Below are positions 7,252-8,641 of a stretch of 8,641 bases of DNA, in pieces. Below the pieces are notes generated by a model. The model ran no database searches and was not told the origin of the DNA. It saw nothing but the letters and a program-made list of their open reading frames with translations. Both the position numbers and the translations under genes were made by a program. This stretch comes from Lachnoclostridium sp. (GTDB taxonomy: Bacteria; Bacillota; Clostridia; Lachnospirales; Lachnospiraceae), in contig DMCD01000124.1 in assembly GCA_003445895.1 (NCBI GenBank), positions 1-8,641 on the forward strand, given 5' to 3'. How positions within the stretch are numbered: the stretch's first letter is position 1; every line of letters starts with the position of its first letter.

Positions 7252-8377
7252 ACAGCTGCTGGATGAGGTATCATTCAAGCCATTACGTACAGGAGAGGTT
7301 GTCACCGGTCGTGTTATTGACGTCAAGGCAGATGAGATTATTCTCAGCATTGATGGCAGCAAGTCCGAGGGTATTATCACCAAGAGTGAGTACTCCAACG
7401 ATTCCAGCGTTGATCTTACAACAAAAGTTCAGGTAGGCGATGAGATGGAAGCCAAGGTCCTCAAAGTCAATGACGGCGAAGGCATGGCATCCCTTTCCTA
7501 TAAGAGAGCAGCAGTTGACAAGGGTCTCAAGAGACTGAAGGAAGCTTTCGAGAACAAGGAAGTCCTGACCGAGAAGGTTACTCAGGTTGTGGAGAAAGGC
7601 CTTGTTGTTGAGGTTGAAGGCACCAGAGTCTTCATTCCGGCCAGCATGGTAAGCGATACCTATGAGAGAGATCTCTCCAAGTACGCAGGCCAGGAGATTG
7701 AATTCGTCGTAACCGAGTTCAACCCGAACGGCAGAAGAAGCAGAATCATCGGTGACCGCAAGCAGCTGCTTACCGCAAAGAAGGCAGAGCTGAAGGAAGC
7801 TCTGTTCTCCAGAATCGAAGTAGGCCAGACCGTGGAAGGTACTGTAAAGAACGTTACCGATTTCGGTGCATTCGTAGACCTGGGCGGCGCAGACGGTCTC
7901 CTTCACATCTCCGAGATGTCCTGGGGCAGAGTTGAGAATCCGAAGAAGATCTTCCGCAACGGCGATATCGTTAAGTGCCTTATCAAGGACATCAACGGCG
8001 AGAAGATTGCTCTGAGCCTTAAGTTCCCGGAGACCAATCCGTGGCTGAATGCCAGCGAGAAGTTCGCTGTCGGCACCGTGGTACAGGGAAGAGTTGCAAG
8101 AATGACAGACTTCGGCGCATTCATCGAGCTGGAGCCGGGCATCGATGCACTCCTTCATGTTTCCCAGATTTCCAGACAGCATGTTGACAAGCCGGCAGAT
8201 GTTCTTCAGGTTGGACAGGACATCGAGGCAAGAGTTGTGGACTTCAACGAGGCAGACCACAAGATCAGCCTGAGCATGAAGGCTCTTGAGGCAGCTCCGG
8301 CCCGTCAGGACGAGGATGTTGCTGATGTCGACATCGAAGCAGTCGGCGCTGAAGAAGCAGCTAAGGAAGAAGAATAA
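7232..8377 (+). CDS. rpsA: 30S ribosomal protein S1 (four S1 domains)
   Basis: This S1-family protein binds mRNA and the 30S subunit and helps translation start. The 381-residue product has four S1 OB-fold domains at about residues 19-92, 107-177, 194-264 and 279-351. The last two are canonical, with VTDFGAFVDL...GLLHISEMSW and MTDFGAFIEL...ALLHVSQISRQ; the first two are diverged, as is usual for the ribosome-facing end. A 30-residue acidic Glu/Ala/Asp tail ends the protein. Four domains is normal for Firmicutes-type S1, against six in E. coli. The ATG at 7232 follows GAGGAGG and lies 20 nt inside ispH, so translation is probably coupled. Codon use differs from upstream genes (frequent AGA for Arg, GTT and GCA), in keeping with high expression. 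In low-GC Gram-positives the exact role of S1 on the ribosome is less settled than in E. coli. Confidence 0.96.
   Translation: MSEVSFEQLLDEVSFKPLRTGEVVTGRVIDVKADEIILSIDGSKSEGIITKSEYSNDSSVDLTTKVQVGDEMEAKVLKVNDGEGMASLSYKRAAVDKGLKRLKEAFENKEVLTEKVTQVVEKGLVVEVEGTRVFIPASMVSDTYERDLSKYAGQEIEFVVTEFNPNGRRSRIIGDRKQLLTAKKAELKEALFSRIEVGQTVEGTVKNVTDFGAFVDLGGADGLLHISEMSWGRVENPKKIFRNGDIVKCLIKDINGEKIALSLKFPETNPWLNASEKFAVGTVVQGRVARMTDFGAFIELEPGIDALLHVSQISRQHVDKPADVLQVGQDIEARVVDFNEADHKISLSMKALEAAPARQDEDVADVDIEAVGAEEAAKEEE
7246..7251 (+). other. Possible +1 slip site at the ispH stop (UUU UGA)
   Basis: The last sense codon of ispH is TTT (7246-7248), followed by TGA. A one-base forward slip re-pairs tRNA-Phe on an identical TTT (7247-7249) and continues with GAA in the rpsA frame, giving an IspH-S1 fusion. 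The geometry resembles the prfB slip site (CUU UGA), but the Shine-Dalgarno sequence is about 23 nt upstream rather than about 3, so strong stimulation is not expected. Speculative. Confidence 0.2.
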
Positions 8378-8385
8378 TTTGTAAA

Positions 8386-8391
8386 TATAAT
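8386..8391 (+). promoter_or_regulatory. Isolated TATAAT (-10-like) just after rpsA
   Basis: A perfect TATAAT hexamer lies 8 nt after the rpsA stop, but the position 17 nt upstream (8363-8368) reads AAGGAA, a poor -35, and there is no TG extension. If used, transcription would begin at about 8398, where the first internal hairpin of the cloverleaf begins, and would exclude the 5' half of its closing stem. Weak evidence. Confidence 0.2.
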
Positions 8392-8539
8392 CAGCACCAA
8401 CGGAATCAGAGCAGAAACGGAAGGAAAAGCTTGCTTTCCGGAACGTTTCTGTTCTGATTCCGTTAGTGGACAAGGCGCGCAGCGCCTCTGTCCGCCAACA
8501 GCGAGGATTGCGCAGCAATCCGAGACTGTGTGCTGATTG
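8388..8539 (+). ncRNA. Predicted cloverleaf-structured RNA element downstream of rpsA
   Basis: The segment folds by hand into a compact four-way junction. P1, the closing stem, pairs AATCAGCAC (8389-8397) with GTGCTGATT (8530-8538), 9 Watson-Crick pairs plus a T-G wobble. P2 is a long hairpin with an outer stem of 21 pairs, 20 Watson-Crick and one G-U (8399-8419 with 8444-8464), an internal loop, and an inner GGAAA/TTTCC stem. P3 pairs GGACA with TGTCC (8468-8472, 8489-8493) and GGCGC with GCGCC around a GCA loop. P4 pairs ACAGC (8498-8502) with GCTGT (8524, 8526-8529, one bulged A), then tandem G-A mismatches, then GGATTGC with GCAATCC around a GCA loop. Unpaired junction bases number only 1, 1, 2 and 0. 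It is not a tRNA or any RNA I recognise. It may be an rpsA 3' UTR, a small RNA, a leader for the next gene, or a repeated palindromic element. The pairing is visible; the function is unknown. Confidence 0.5.
8399..8464. repeat. Long near-perfect inverted repeat (arm P2 of the cloverleaf)
   Basis: The 21-base arms 8399-8419 and 8444-8464 are complementary at 20 positions, with one G-T mismatch (8411/8452). The centre (8423-8439) holds a second short stem closed by a CTTG tetraloop with one bulged A. No T-run follows on either strand, so it is not a standard intrinsic terminator. As RNA, a 21-bp duplex could be a substrate for RNase III or a 3'-end stabiliser. Confidence 0.8.
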
Positions 8540-8570
8540 CAGATACAGGGGGGCACCGTTTTGGTGCGCG

Positions 8571-8604
8571 AAAGAGCATCCGCCATTACGGCGGATGCTT
8601 TTTT
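8571..8604 (+). terminator. Strong intrinsic (Rho-independent) terminator
   Basis: AGCATCCGCC (8575-8584) pairs perfectly with GGCGGATGCT (8590-8599) around an ATTAC loop, followed by a T-run at 8599-8604. An upstream A-run (8571-8573) can extend the stem into the T-run. It lies about 200 nt after the rpsA stop and is the only convincing terminator in the window, so it probably ends the purL-to-rpsA transcription unit and any RNA made from 8388 onward. A smaller hairpin, GCACC/GGTGC around GTTTT (8553-8567), stands directly before it. Confidence 0.88.
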
Positions 8605-8641
8605 CATGGGAATTGGGGAATTGCAGAGCTTATCTCCCTAG
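8605..8641. other. Short unassigned tail after the terminator
   Basis: Nothing can be supported in the last 37 bases: no ribosome binding site with a start codon and no promoter pair. It is probably the beginning of the next intergenic or leader region. Confidence 0.5.

Noticed and set aside
8399..8464. Long hairpin after rpsA as the transcription terminator
   Set aside because: No T-run follows the stem on either strand; the hairpin at 8571-8604 with six Ts is the real terminator.
7283..8518. Long minus-strand open frame (411 codons) opposite rpsA
   Set aside because: It mirrors the codon bias of rpsA, has no recognisable domain, and runs through the cloverleaf region; rpsA is certain on the + strand.
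8388..8539. tRNA or tmRNA reading of the cloverleaf
   Set aside because: Arm lengths, a 66-nt arm, absence of a T-loop motif and of a CCA end do not fit any tRNA-like molecule.

Overview
The window looks like chromosomal DNA of a GC-rich member of the Clostridia, most likely Lachnospiraceae (inference). The signs are purine-rich GGAGG ribosome binding sites, a single-chain clostridial-type PurL, a secreted protein with choline-binding-type cell-wall repeats, a four-domain ribosomal protein S1, and the gene order FAD oxidoreductase - cmk - ispH - rpsA, which is common in that group. Every supported gene is on the + strand and the genes are packed with tiny gaps or overlaps.

Region by region: 1-3177 is the 3' part of purL (purine synthesis), cut by the window edge. 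3192-4403 encodes a secreted protein with a fibronectin type III-like domain and five C-terminal wall-binding repeats. 4407-5669 encodes a HI0933/BaiN/YhiN-family flavoprotein. 5660-6325 is cmk (CMP/dCMP kinase), 6325-7251 is ispH (last step of the MEP isoprenoid pathway), and 7232-8377 is rpsA (ribosomal protein S1). 8378-8641 has no protein gene but is dense in RNA secondary structure and includes a strong intrinsic terminator at 8571-8604.

The genes do not form one pathway; they are a growth-linked housekeeping series (purines, pyrimidine nucleotides, isoprenoids, translation) with a wall protein and a flavoenzyme inserted. The cmk/ispH/rpsA part is tightly coupled: 10-, 1- and 20-nt overlaps join the oxidoreductase, cmk, ispH and rpsA. 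A near-consensus SigA-type promoter inside ispH (6929-6957) probably gives rpsA extra transcription, and a perfect 11-bp inverted repeat lies between that promoter and rpsA.

The most interesting item is downstream of rpsA. Positions 8388-8539 can fold into a compact cloverleaf: a 9-bp closing stem (8389-8397 with 8530-8538) encloses three hairpins with only 0-2 unpaired bases at each junction position. A small hairpin and an intrinsic terminator follow. I do not recognise this as a known RNA family. It could be a structured rpsA 3' UTR, a separate small RNA, a leader for the gene beyond the window, or a mobile palindromic repeat. A second point is the ispH/rpsA junction, where the ispH stop sits in a UUU UGA context that a +1 slip would carry exactly into the rpsA frame, giving the IspH-S1 fusion that some clostridia encode as one gene.
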